A stretch of 64,000 bases of DNA from Cytobacillus praedii (GTDB lineage: Bacteria; Bacillota; Bacilli; Bacillales; Cytobacillaceae), in contig NZ_LMBX01000003.1 of the NCBI RefSeq assembly GCF_001439605.1, positions 69,805-133,804 of the forward strand, read 5' to 3'. Below are positions 17,609 to 25,319 of this stretch, piece by piece. Under the pieces are notes generated by a model. That model was not told the origin of the DNA and did no database searches. It saw only the letters and a program-made list of their open reading frames with translations. The position numbers and the translations under genes are program-made. Position 1 is the first letter of the stretch. The number at the start of each line of letters is the position of its first letter.

Positions 17609-18397
17609 TTGGAACATATTTTAGGACAAGAGTGGGAGATTGTTCCCGCGGGCGGGGCGACAGGTGAAGCCTTTTTTGCTAAGCATAAAGGGCAGCAGCT
17701 GTTTCTAAAACGGAACACATCTCCATTTCTTGCTGTACTATCCGCTGAGGGAATTGTTCCTAAGCTTATTTGGACAAAGAGACTGGAAAATGGGGACGTA
17801 ATCACTGCCCAGCAATGGGAAAGTGGCAGAGAATTAAAACAGGCAGACATGAACAATGAACGAGTTGCTAAGCTGCTGAAAAAGATCCATGGCTCAAAGC
17901 CTTTACTTAGCATGCTTGAAAGACTAGGTAAATCGCCCTTAACAGCAGAAATTATCCTTCAAATCATTGAAGAAGATTTGGATGAAGACTTAAGGGATAG
18001 GGATATAATTGTCCAATCAATCGAGTTTTTAAGGAAGGAAATCGATCATATCCATTGTGAAGAGATGACTGTTTGCCATTGCGATGTTAATCATAACAAC
18101 TGGCTGCTAGCAGAAAACAACCAGTTGTATTTAATTGATTGGGATGGAGCAATGATAGCTGATCCCGCTATTGATCTTGGCATGCTATTGTACGGGTATA
18201 TTCCTAAACAAGAATGGGATGAATGGATCAATCGGTACGGATTAACACTTACAGATGATTTACTATTAAGGATGAAATGGTATGTCATCGCACAAACGAT
18301 TAATTCCATTCAATGGCATAAAAGCAAAAGCCGATTTGAGGAAATGAATAAATGGATCCAGTTCCTTATAGATCTTCATAGATCCTATGAAAATTGA
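17609..18397 (+). CDS. ytmP: Aminoglycoside-phosphotransferase-fold kinase YtmP
   Basis: A 262-residue protein of the APH/choline kinase fold. The catalytic loop is VCHCDVNHNNWLL (about 152-164), and the metal-binding aspartate lies in YLIDWDGAMIADPAIDLG. It starts at TTG 17609, about 8 bases after AGGTG. The family includes homoserine, choline and antibiotic kinases; the B. subtilis counterpart ytmP has no proven substrate. The 3' end overlaps the convergent ytzH by 13 bp. A dispersed repeat occupies its upstream region. Confidence 0.85.
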   Translation: MEHILGQEWEIVPAGGATGEAFFAKHKGQQLFLKRNTSPFLAVLSAEGIVPKLIWTKRLENGDVITAQQWESGRELKQADMNNERVAKLLKKIHGSKPLLSMLERLGKSPLTAEIILQIIEEDLDEDLRDRDIIVQSIEFLRKEIDHIHCEEMTVCHCDVNHNNWLLAENNQLYLIDWDGAMIADPAIDLGMLLYGYIPKQEWDEWINRYGLTLTDDLLLRMKWYVIAQTINSIQWHKSKSRFEEMNKWIQFLIDLHRSYEN

Positions 18398-18663
18398 TTA
18401 ATTGAATCTACCCATTCAGATAATTCTTGCTGATGCATTTCGATATGATTGTCCAATTGAGAAGAGTTAATTCCATTCTGACTGTATTTATATATATCTT
18501 CTAGAACTGTTTTGGCACTTTGGTCTACATTCGGATTGCTAATTAATGATTTAACTAATCGTTCAAGCTGCTCACATTCTGATACTGAGCCGCAGCAATC
18601 TGTTTGATGATTGCTTAATATATCCTTTAATAAATTTAACTGATCCTGCTGATCGATTGGCAT
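18385..18663 (-). CDS. ytzH: YtzH-like protein
   Basis: A 92-residue acidic, mainly helical protein starting MPIDQQDQLNLLKDIL. It has a CC pair in TDCCGSVSECEQLERLV and no membrane segment. Position and length match B. subtilis ytzH, of unknown function. The ATG at 18663 is chosen because AAAGG lies 9 bases upstream; an in-frame GTG at 18672 overlaps that site. It is convergent with ytmP, overlapping it by 13 bp. Confidence 0.8.
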   Translation of the reverse strand: MPIDQQDQLNLLKDILSNHQTDCCGSVSECEQLERLVKSLISNPNVDQSAKTVLEDIYKYSQNGINSSQLDNHIEMHQQELSEWVDSINQFS

Positions 18664-18923
18664 GATCGACACCCTTTCAACTATAATAAAAGGAATTCAC
18701 CTTAGGTTGTGAGTTCCTTTTTCGATTTATACATGATTCAACCGGCAGCTGTCATGTTACCAGTCTTTTTTTGCTAATTAAAAATGTATTTCGATACATT
18801 CTGAACATATAAGAAAAATAAGACATTCGCCGAAAAAATAGGCGCTTGTTAAGTTTTTCTAATTGCAACACTGCCGTTTGCATGATAATGTTTGAGCGAT
18901 ATAACTTTTATAGGAGTGTAATT

Positions 18924-19568
18924 ATGAGACAAAGAAATAAACCTTGGGCAAAGGAAAAACTTGCTGAGTATCCGCAATATGTCATTCAATCTCCTGATCA
19001 ATGGAAGGGAAAATGGCATGAAGTATTTGACAAAAAGCAGCCGCTTCATATTGAAATTGGAACTGGTAAGGGCCGTTTTATAAGCGGAATGGCAAAGGCG
19101 AATCCTACGATCAACTATATAGGAATTGAATTACAAGACAGCGTGATTGTGACCGCACTTGACCATATTATTGAAGCTGAATTACCGAATGTGAAACTTA
19201 TGAATGTAAATGCAAATGACCTTCATGCATTTTTTGAAAAAGGAGAAGTGGACAGGGTTTATTTGAATTTCTCAGATCCTTGGCCGAAATCGCGTCATGC
19301 AAAGAGGAGATTAACCTACAAAACCTTCCTTAAAACCTATGAGGAGATCTTAGTTGATCAAGGGGAGATTCATTTTAAAACTGACAATCAAGGATTATTT
19401 GAGTATTCACTGACAAGCTTTTCTGAATATGGGCTGCTGTTAAAGTATGTAAGCCTTGACCTTCACAAGAGTAATTTTGAAGGAAATATTATGACTGAAT
19501 ACGAAGAGAAGTTTTCTAATAAAGGTAACCGTATTTATCGTTGCGAAGTTCAATATAGAAAAAGTTAA
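18924..19568 (+). CDS. trmB: tRNA (guanine-N7-)-methyltransferase
   Basis: A 214-residue SAM-dependent enzyme that forms m7G46 in tRNA. SAM site: [18 protein letters not shown] (about 42-59). The family signature [15 protein letters not shown] (about 117-131) contains the catalytic Asp region, and [14 protein letters not shown] follows. Start ATG 18924 is preceded by TAGGAG and gives the usual N-terminus MRQRNKPWA; the frame is open further upstream but has no ribosome binding site there. It is the last conserved backbone gene before the catabolic island. Confidence 0.95.
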   Translation: MRQRNKPWAKEKLAEYPQYVIQSPDQWKGKWHEVFDKKQPLHIEIGTGKGRFISGMAKANPTINYIGIELQDSVIVTALDHIIEAELPNVKLMNVNANDLHAFFEKGEVDRVYLNFSDPWPKSRHAKRRLTYKTFLKTYEEILVDQGEIHFKTDNQGLFEYSLTSFSEYGLLLKYVSLDLHKSNFEGNIMTEYEEKFSNKGNRIYRCEVQYRKS

Positions 19569-19598
19569 GCTTATCCAATTGGATAAGCTTATTTTTTT
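19567..19598 (+). terminator. Terminator of trmB
   Basis: A 24-base perfect palindrome (19567-19590) overlaps the trmB stop and is followed by ATTTTTTT. Confidence 0.9.
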
Positions 19599-19686
19599 CG
19601 AATGATTATGGATTTAAGAAAAAGAGAATGAATAAGTAGTGTATTGAATCCCTTGATAACAGCTAGTTAGTATTAATTGGCAGTTA

Positions 19687-19695
19687 TGTTATAAT
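19687..19695 (+). promoter_or_regulatory. Extended -10 promoter before the catabolic island
   Basis: TGTTATAAT is an extended -10 (TGn plus consensus TATAAT) about 60 bp before the first island gene. TTGGCA just upstream recalls a -24 box, but the matching GC at -12 is absent, so sigma-A is more likely. Confidence 0.5.
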
Positions 19696-19752
19696 TGTTA
19701 ATAATACAGAAAATTATGTATATTTAGCAGAAATATAAAAATGGAAGGAATA

Positions 19753-20859
19753 ATGAATGTTATGATGGTCGAAAATGAAGTTTTGTTTGAAGAGAACCAA
19801 GGGACTGGATGGATTATACTAAATCGTCCTAAAGCTTTAAATGCATTATCCCTTCAGATGGTTAAAGATATTTATAAACAGCTAAGAGTGTGGGCCCATA
19901 ATGAAAGCATTTCATTGGTTTGTATAAAGAGTCAAAGTGAAAAGGCATTTTGTTCAGGTGGAGATGTCCGGGCTATATATGAAAGTGTAAAACTGAATCC
20001 TGATAGTATGGTCCCTAAAGAATATTTTATTACTGAGTATAAAATGGACTTGCTCATCCATGAATATAAGAAGCCTGTATTAGTGTTTATGGATGGTATT
20101 GTAATGGGAGGAGGAGTAGGTCTCTCTGTCGGCGCCCGATTTAGAATAATCACAGAAAGAACTAAATGGGCAATGCCTGAAATGAATATTGGCTTTTTTC
20201 CTGATGTAGGGGCAAATTATTTTCTTAATCAAATGCCCGGCAGGATTGGATTATATCTCGCATTAACAGCAAAGATAATTATGAAAGGGGATATTCTTTC
20301 TACAGATATGGCAGATTATTATCTTGATAGCAGCAGGTTGATGGAAGTAGAGGCGTTTATAAAGTCACATGTATGGAAACCAGAAAATATAGAAAGAGAA
20401 ATGGCTGAATTCTTAAAAAGTGTTTGTGTGAGACCTCATGAATTACCTCATAACTTGAACGTGGAAAAAATTAATCAATATTTTCAATATGAAACGATTG
20501 ATCAAATAATAAATTCATTAGATGAAGGAGCTAGTAATGGAGATGAATGGGCGTTAGAAACGAAGAAGACTCTTCTTAAGAAATCACCTACATCATTAAA
20601 AGTAACTATAGAATTAATGAAGAGAGGGAAAGGAAAAAAACTTAGGGAGAGCTTTGCTATGGATACTGAAGTTGCTCTTAATTTTTTACATACTAAAGAT
20701 TTTTTCGAAGGAGTCCGGGCAGTATTGGTGGATAAAAATCAGATGCCAAAATGGAATCCGGATTCTTTTAATGAAATTAGTGATGAAAGTATCAACCAAT
20801 TCTTTCAAGCTGACTGGAAAAATGAAAGTAATCCATTTAATAGCCCCAACGATAATTAG
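19753..20859 (+). CDS. 3-hydroxyisobutyryl-CoA hydrolase-like crotonase
   Basis: About 368 residues, longer than an ordinary enoyl-CoA hydratase and of the HIBCH (ECH_2) length. Characteristic segments are ILNRPKALNALSLQMV, KAFCSGGDVRAIYES, FMDGIVMGGGVGLSVGARFR and MPEMNIGFFPDVGANYFLNQ, with an HIBCH-type C-terminal extension. HIBCH removes CoA from 3-hydroxyisobutyryl-CoA in valine or isobutyrate breakdown. The start is uncertain: GGAAGG precedes ATG 19753 closely, and in-frame ATGs at 19741 and 19762 are alternatives. It is followed after 33 bp by the sigma-54 activator. True substrate is unknown. Confidence 0.8.
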   Translation: MNVMMVENEVLFEENQGTGWIILNRPKALNALSLQMVKDIYKQLRVWAHNESISLVCIKSQSEKAFCSGGDVRAIYESVKLNPDSMVPKEYFITEYKMDLLIHEYKKPVLVFMDGIVMGGGVGLSVGARFRIITERTKWAMPEMNIGFFPDVGANYFLNQMPGRIGLYLALTAKIIMKGDILSTDMADYYLDSSRLMEVEAFIKSHVWKPENIEREMAEFLKSVCVRPHELPHNLNVEKINQYFQYETIDQIINSLDEGASNGDEWALETKKTLLKKSPTSLKVTIELMKRGKGKKLRESFAMDTEVALNFLHTKDFFEGVRAVLVDKNQMPKWNPDSFNEISDESINQFFQADWKNESNPFNSPNDN

Positions 20860-20892
20860 TGGAAATGACGCTGCTAATAAAGGAGAGGTTAT

Positions 20893-22266
20893 ATGAAATT
20901 AGAAAAACATTTGCTGTCTATTTTGGAATCGCTCCATGACGCAGTTATTGTTATTGTAAAGGATAGTACAATCGTTTTTGTAAATAAAGCTTATTCTGAA
21001 CAATTTCAAGTTCCTGCTAAAAAAATTATAGGCAGAAAGCTAAAGGAAATTGAAGGGAACTCTCGAATTTTAGAAGTTTTAAAAAGCGGTAAATCCTTAA
21101 TCAATGACTGCAGTTATGTCCATTCTCTAAAAAAGGATGTATGTGCAAATATCACACCATTAATAGAAAATGGAGAAATGATTGGTGTGGTTACAATCAT
21201 GAAGGATATTACCGAGTTAACTAAAGTCCAGGATGAATTGACAAAATATAAACGGGATTTGTCCGATCTTCAAGAGCAATTAGATAGAAGATATTTCTAT
21301 AAGCTTGAAAGCAAATCAAGCGTCATGCAAAAGGCTGTTCAGTTATCAAAGCAAGTTGCCGATACGGATGCATCTGTTATTCTTTATGGGGAAAGTGGAA
21401 CAGGTAAAGAAATCTTCGCAAATTCAATTCATGAAGCTAGTAAAAGAAATAATAAACCTTATATTGCTATTAATATTGCTTCTATCCCCGATTCTTTATT
21501 TGAAAGTGAAATGTTCGGGTATGAAGATGGGTCATTTACCGGGTCCAGGAAAGGTGGAAAAAAGGGCCTTCTTGAAATGGCAAATGGAGGGACACTCCTT
21601 TTAGATGAAATTGGAGAAATGTCATTAAATTCGCAAGCGAAGATACTCAGAGTTATCCAAGAGCGAAAATTTCAAAAGGTGGGTGGAACTAAGCTTTATC
21701 CGATTGATGTAAGAATCATATGTGCAACCCACCGAAATTTAAAAGATATGATCAAAGCTGGACAGTTTAGAGAGGATTTATACTACAGAATTAATGTTGT
21801 TCCAATCTATATCCCACCTCTGCGGAATAGAAAGGAAGATTTGCCTTTTCTATCAAATACAATTCTCAATGAGTTATGTTTGAAATATAGTAAGCATGTC
21901 AGAATGAGTGAAGAAGTGTTGCGAATTATGGAACAGTATGAGTGGCCAGGAAATGTTAGAGAATTAGTTAATGTATTAGAAAGAATGCTAGTCGTTTGTA
22001 CAAAACAATTTTTTGAACCAGAAAATCTCCCAGATTATTTCTGCTTAGATAGACATCCTTCATCAATTAATTCTAATAATAGTATTAGCCCATCAATCGT
22101 TTCACCTTTGTTTACAACTAAATTAGATATCCTCATAGAAAAAATGGAGAAAGAACATATTGAGTTTATTTTAAAAAATACTCGAAATCGAACGGAGGCT
22201 ATTCAGAAACTGGGGATAAGCAGAAAATCTTTTTATACTAAATTAAAAAAATATCAAATTGAATAG
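20893..22266 (+). CDS. PAS-domain sigma-54 dependent transcription activator
   Basis: 457 residues. An N-terminal PAS sensor (about 8-115, with VIVKDSTIVFVNKAYSEQF and a PAC-like end VVTIMKDITEL) and a short coiled coil precede a central AAA+ domain: Walker A GESGTGKEIFANS, Walker B GGTLLLDEIGEM, arginine region REDLYYRINVV. A Fis-type helix-turn-helix ends it (RTEAIQKLGISRKSFYTKLKKY). The sigma-54 contact loop reads GSFTGS instead of GAFTGA, keeping the core F-T-G. SD AGGAGAGG. It probably senses a pathway intermediate through the PAS domain and drives the two -24/-12 promoters at 22318 and 24484. Confidence 0.92.
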   Translation: MKLEKHLLSILESLHDAVIVIVKDSTIVFVNKAYSEQFQVPAKKIIGRKLKEIEGNSRILEVLKSGKSLINDCSYVHSLKKDVCANITPLIENGEMIGVVTIMKDITELTKVQDELTKYKRDLSDLQEQLDRRYFYKLESKSSVMQKAVQLSKQVADTDASVILYGESGTGKEIFANSIHEASKRNNKPYIAINIASIPDSLFESEMFGYEDGSFTGSRKGGKKGLLEMANGGTLLLDEIGEMSLNSQAKILRVIQERKFQKVGGTKLYPIDVRIICATHRNLKDMIKAGQFREDLYYRINVVPIYIPPLRNRKEDLPFLSNTILNELCLKYSKHVRMSEEVLRIMEQYEWPGNVRELVNVLERMLVVCTKQFFEPENLPDYFCLDRHPSSINSNNSISPSIVSPLFTTKLDILIEKMEKEHIEFILKNTRNRTEAIQKLGISRKSFYTKLKKYQIE

Positions 22267-22317
22267 GGAATAAATGTTTTTTTCCTTGTTACGTTTTGTG
22301 ATTAGAAAATTTAATTA

Positions 22318-22333
22318 TGGCATGAAATTTGCA
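22318..22333 (+). promoter_or_regulatory. Sigma-54 (-24/-12) promoter
   Basis: TGGCATGAAATTTGCA matches the consensus TGGCAYRNNNNTTGCW, with exactly 10 bases between the GG and GC doublets. It lies about 45 bp upstream of the crotonase gene at 22376 and directly after the sigma-54 activator gene. Confidence 0.85.
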
Positions 22334-22375
22334 TTAATTATTTATAATCTTAAACTCTATAAGGAGGAAAATCAG

Positions 22376-23179
22376 ATGAAAGTTGATATTCAAAGAATGA
22401 AAGACGAAAATGCCAAAATTATCTATCAAGAAACTGCTGGATTAGCTATTATCACTATACACCGTCCACAAAAAAGAAATGCCTTAACCGCAAACATGTG
22501 GAAATATTTATCTGAAGTAGGACAAAGGATTTTGGATAACCCCAAAAATAAGGTTGTGATCTTAAGGGGAGCAGGGGAACAATTTACAGCTGGTTCAGAT
22601 ATAAAAGAGTTTCATCAAATGTCACTAGAAGAAGCTGAGAACTCTTTTATCGTAATGGAAGAGGCTATATCAACATTTGAGAATTTACCAATTCCGACAA
22701 TAGGCGTTATTAATGGTCCAGCAATGGGAGCGGGTCTTGAGTTGGCCTTAGCCTGTGATTTACGGATTGGTTCCGGTAAATCGAAATTAGGTATTCCTGT
22801 AGGCAAATTAGGAATTACTTTAAATAATAAATTTGCACAGCGCATAGTTAATTTAATTGGTCCTAGTCTAACGAAGGATTTGGTTTATACAGGACGAGTA
22901 TTAAAGGCGGAAGAAGCATATCGTTTAGGAATGCTGAATTACTTGGTAAATGACGACGTGTTAGATCGTTTTTCAATTAGAATGGGGAAGCTGGTAGCTT
23001 CTCAAGCACCTTCTTCATTACTAGCTGTCAAGCAATCTGTAAGTCAATGTGTGAATAGTGTACCAGTCTTATGGAAGGGGTCGCCCCCTTTTATAGATAA
23101 ATATGATTTTCCGGAAGGGGTAGCTGCGTTTGTCGAAAAACGAATCCCTCGTTTTTCTCGGCGCTCATTACTAAATTAA
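22376..23179 (+). CDS. Enoyl-CoA hydratase/isomerase family protein, atypical active site
   Basis: A 267-residue crotonase-fold protein. The oxyanion-hole segments are AGEQFTAGSDIKEF and NGPAMGAGLELALACDLRIG. The first catalytic glutamate (GLELAL) is present, but the second, normally in a (Q/L)PE(V/I)KLG segment, is replaced: GIPVGKLGI. A standard hydratase uses both, so isomerase, hydrolase or another crotonase reaction is possible. Start ATG 22376 follows AAGGAGG; the frame is open to 22274 but that extension overlaps the sigma-54 promoter and has no SD. It is transcribed alone from the promoter at 22318. Confidence 0.85.
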   Translation: MKVDIQRMKDENAKIIYQETAGLAIITIHRPQKRNALTANMWKYLSEVGQRILDNPKNKVVILRGAGEQFTAGSDIKEFHQMSLEEAENSFIVMEEAISTFENLPIPTIGVINGPAMGAGLELALACDLRIGSGKSKLGIPVGKLGITLNNKFAQRIVNLIGPSLTKDLVYTGRVLKAEEAYRLGMLNYLVNDDVLDRFSIRMGKLVASQAPSSLLAVKQSVSQCVNSVPVLWKGSPPFIDKYDFPEGVAAFVEKRIPRFSRRSLLN

Positions 23180-23236
23180 AGGATTTTTGCAACAGTTTCT
23201 TGCTCCGTTAATACCTCATAGAATAATTGACTTTTT

Positions 23237-23272
23237 AAAGGAAGCTCATCTTCTTAGAGAGCTTCCTTTTTC
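23237..23272. terminator. Bidirectional terminator between convergent genes
   Basis: AAAGGAAGCTC (23237-23247) pairs with GAGCTTCCTTT (23258-23268), with T-runs on both strands. It serves the crotonase gene and overlaps the end of the minus-strand P-loop gene. Confidence 0.8.
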
Positions 23273-24067
23273 TATTTTGTTAACTGAAATATTGATTGCG
23301 TATAGTTCAATATTCACATGATCAAGAAAATGTTGATAAATTTCCATTTGCAGTGCTGTTAATTCCTCAAAAATATTATTTTGAATAGGAAAACAAATGG
23401 ACACGCTTAGATTTAGTGTGGGGAGTCCTTGTAAATCGATTGAAACAGATTCGTATTTCACTAATTCTGCAAAGTTTACACAAATATATTTAACAAGTTG
23501 TTTAAAAACCTTTTTATGGATTTTAATCGTTCCATGATGAAAATCAGGATAAACGATTGTTGTTTCTCCAATTCTTTCTTCCTTAGTTGAAAAAACCTCC
23601 ATTCCTTTGTCAATTAATTTCTTAAAGAAATTTTGATCAACTTGCTTATATGGTATAGGTATCACATGCTTTCCCTCTGTATTTCTTATATATTGTGCTA
23701 TTTTTATTTCACTAGATGAACGTATGTCTTCAACATAATAATAATGATTTATTTTATTTAACTCTAAGCGTGCTGCTATTAAATTTACCATCTTATCGGA
23801 AGTTCCTATGACTAGAATCTTGCCGATAAAATGATTGCGAATGGCTTGTTGAACCTCATTCTTATGCTGCTCATCAAAAAAAGTAGCTCTTTTTACTGCT
23901 GAAATATAATTCTTTTCGAACTTTGCAGATGAACCTGCAATTTTTTGCCCATTTAATATTAAGAGACCATCATCAATGATTGCCGGGATTCTTTTTTTAT
24001 ACGCAAAAGATAAGGCACTGGTACTTTTCCCTGTCCCGCTTGCCCCGCTTAAGGCATACACTTCCAT
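23246..24067 (-). CDS. P-loop NTPase with possible Asp23-like C-terminus
   Basis: 273 residues. Walker A is ALSGASGTGKSTSALSFA (about 5-22), followed by KKRIPAIIDDGLLILNG, a second-strand pattern like nucleoside or shikimate kinases. A Rossmann-like ILVIGTSDKMVNLIAARL lies near 92. The last 70 residues (LPTLNLSVSICFPIQNN, then HVNIELYAINISVNKI) resemble the Asp23/Gls24 alkaline-shock domain; this is a pattern judgement. Start ATG 24067 is preceded by AAGGAAGTG. It is encoded opposite to the catabolic genes. No specific function can be given. Confidence 0.65.
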   Translation of the reverse strand: MEVYALSGASGTGKSTSALSFAYKKRIPAIIDDGLLILNGQKIAGSSAKFEKNYISAVKRATFFDEQHKNEVQQAIRNHFIGKILVIGTSDKMVNLIAARLELNKINHYYYVEDIRSSSEIKIAQYIRNTEGKHVIPIPYKQVDQNFFKKLIDKGMEVFSTKEERIGETTIVYPDFHHGTIKIHKKVFKQLVKYICVNFAELVKYESVSIDLQGLPTLNLSVSICFPIQNNIFEELTALQMEIYQHFLDHVNIELYAINISVNKIEKGSSLRR

Positions 24068-24126
24068 AATGTTCACTTCCTTATTTATATTCATTTATGG
24101 TAAATAATTTAAAGAAATAAAAGTAG

Positions 24127-24155
24127 TTGACATTCTCTCTTACTCATTATAAAGT
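24127..24155 (+). promoter_or_regulatory. Sigma-A promoter of the SAM-I leader
   Basis: A perfect -35 TTGACA (24127-24132) is followed by TAAAGT at 17 bp or TATAAA at 15 bp. Transcription would start about 35 bp before the SAM-I aptamer. Confidence 0.6.
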
Positions 24156-24194
24156 AAAGGACAAGTTTAATAAATTGAATATTTAAAATATTTT

Positions 24195-24343
24195 CTTATC
24201 AAGAGAGGTTGAGGGACTGGCCCAATGACACCTCGGCAACGGACTAATTGTACCGTGCCAAATCCAGCAAGCATCGCTTGAGAGATAAGAAGAGGTGTTA
24301 CTAGTAGTTTTTCCCTCTTCTTTGCTATGAAGGGGGTTTTTTT
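24195..24343 (+). ncRNA. SAM-I (S-box) riboswitch with terminator
   Basis: P1 is CTTATC (24195-24200) with GATAAG (24284-24289). Inside are the conserved S-box strings AGAGAGG, GAGGGACTGGCCC, GGCAAC and CCAGCAAGC. The terminator is CCCTCTTC (24313-24320) with GAAGGGGG (24329-24336) and seven T. The antiterminator is AAGAAGAGG (24287-24295) with CCTCTTCTT (24314-24322), a perfect 9-bp alternative that also takes the 3' arm of P1. All switch parts are intact. No methionine or cysteine gene follows; the next gene is a crotonase at 24542. Confidence 0.93.
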
Positions 24344-24386
24344 ATTGTTTCTTCCTAATAACAATTGTGCGAAATAGAAACAAAGT

Positions 24387-24403
24387 TGTTTCATTTTGAA
24401 ACA
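24387..24403. promoter_or_regulatory. Candidate activator-binding palindrome (UAS)
   Basis: TGTTTCA-TTT-TGAAACA is a perfect 7-3-7 inverted repeat about 85 bp upstream of the -24/-12 promoter. A further TGTTTCA half-site lies at 24448-24454. Position and symmetry suit the dimeric Fis-type activator encoded at 20893. Confidence 0.55.
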
Positions 24404-24483
24404 GTTATTTCAAACCTTTACATATTGACCACGGAGATAGATGATTTTGTTTCACTCGATTTAAGATAAATAGATATTATTTT

Positions 24484-24500
24484 TTGGCACGATAATTGCA
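24484..24500 (+). promoter_or_regulatory. Sigma-54 (-24/-12) promoter of the main catabolic operon
   Basis: TTGGCACGATAATTGCA has consensus TGGCAC and TTGCA with exactly 10 bases between GG and GC. The first gene of the operon starts 42 bp downstream. Confidence 0.9.
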
Positions 24501-24541
24501 AGTTTAAATTTGAAGACCAAGAAAAAGTAGGAGTGATAAAT

Positions 24542-25306
24542 ATGAAAAAAGTCAGGTATGAAAGGAAAAATAGCATCGGGATTATCACTATTGATTCTCC
24601 CCCTGTGAATTCCTTAGACCGAGATGTTTTTAATGATTTAGAGGAAGCTGTTCTCCAAATTGAAGATTGTGTAAGAGTCGTTATTATTGAAGGTGCTGGC
24701 TCAAAGGCGTTTGTAGCTGGTGCAGATATTAAAGAATTCCCAGGATTAACATCAGAAGCAGGGGAAGCCCTCTGTTTGAGAGGGCAGGCAGTCTTTAATC
24801 GAATAGCTAATCTATCACAGCCTGTGATTGCTGCAATTGATGGATTCACATTAGGTGGAGGGCTAGAGCTTGCACTTGCTTGTGATATTCGAATTGCTTC
24901 TAATGACTCACAATTTGGTCTCCCAGAAGTAAAGCTTGGAATTATCCCTGGTTATGGTGGTACACAAAGACTGCCACGACTGATCGGGCAGGGAATGGCG
25001 AAGAGGCTAATTTTTTCAGGTGAGTTTATTTCGGCTGATAAAGCATATAAATATGGCCTCATTGAGGAGGTAATAGAGGGCGATGTACTATCTAAAGCAA
25101 TTGATCTAGCAAATATTATCGCTTCAAGAGGACCGATTGCTATACAGAAGGCGAAGGAAGCAATCAATGTGGGAGCGGAATTGACTTTAAATGAAGGCCA
25201 ACAAATTGAAGCAAAATTATTTGGAGAAATCTGTTTAACAGATGATAAAGAAGAAGGCGTAGCTGCATTCTTGAAAAAAAGAGAGCCATTATTTACAGGA
25301 AATTAA
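24542..25306 (+). CDS. Enoyl-CoA hydratase
   Basis: A 254-residue crotonase with a complete hydratase active site. Both glutamates are present, in GGGLELALACDIRIA (near 113) and GLPEVKLGIIPGYGGTQRLPRL (near 131). AFVAGADIKEF forms part of the oxyanion hole. It hydrates trans-2-enoyl-CoA to 3-hydroxyacyl-CoA. Start ATG 24542 follows GTAGGAG; an in-frame GTG at 24533 overlaps that site. First gene of the sigma-54 operon, 13 bp before the 3-hydroxyacyl-CoA dehydrogenase gene that would use its product. Confidence 0.92.
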   Translation: MKKVRYERKNSIGIITIDSPPVNSLDRDVFNDLEEAVLQIEDCVRVVIIEGAGSKAFVAGADIKEFPGLTSEAGEALCLRGQAVFNRIANLSQPVIAAIDGFTLGGGLELALACDIRIASNDSQFGLPEVKLGIIPGYGGTQRLPRLIGQGMAKRLIFSGEFISADKAYKYGLIEEVIEGDVLSKAIDLANIIASRGPIAIQKAKEAINVGAELTLNEGQQIEAKLFGEICLTDDKEEGVAAFLKKREPLFTGN

Positions 25307-25319
25307 GGAGGAAAATGAC

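Noticed and set aside
19680-19700. TTGGCAGTTATGTTAT as a third sigma-54 promoter
   Set aside because: The -12 GC is missing at the required 10-bp distance; the extended -10 TGTTATAAT is the better explanation.
24167-24394. Minus-strand 75-codon frame over the riboswitch
   Set aside because: It lies on the strand opposite to a well-formed SAM-I riboswitch and has no ribosome binding site.
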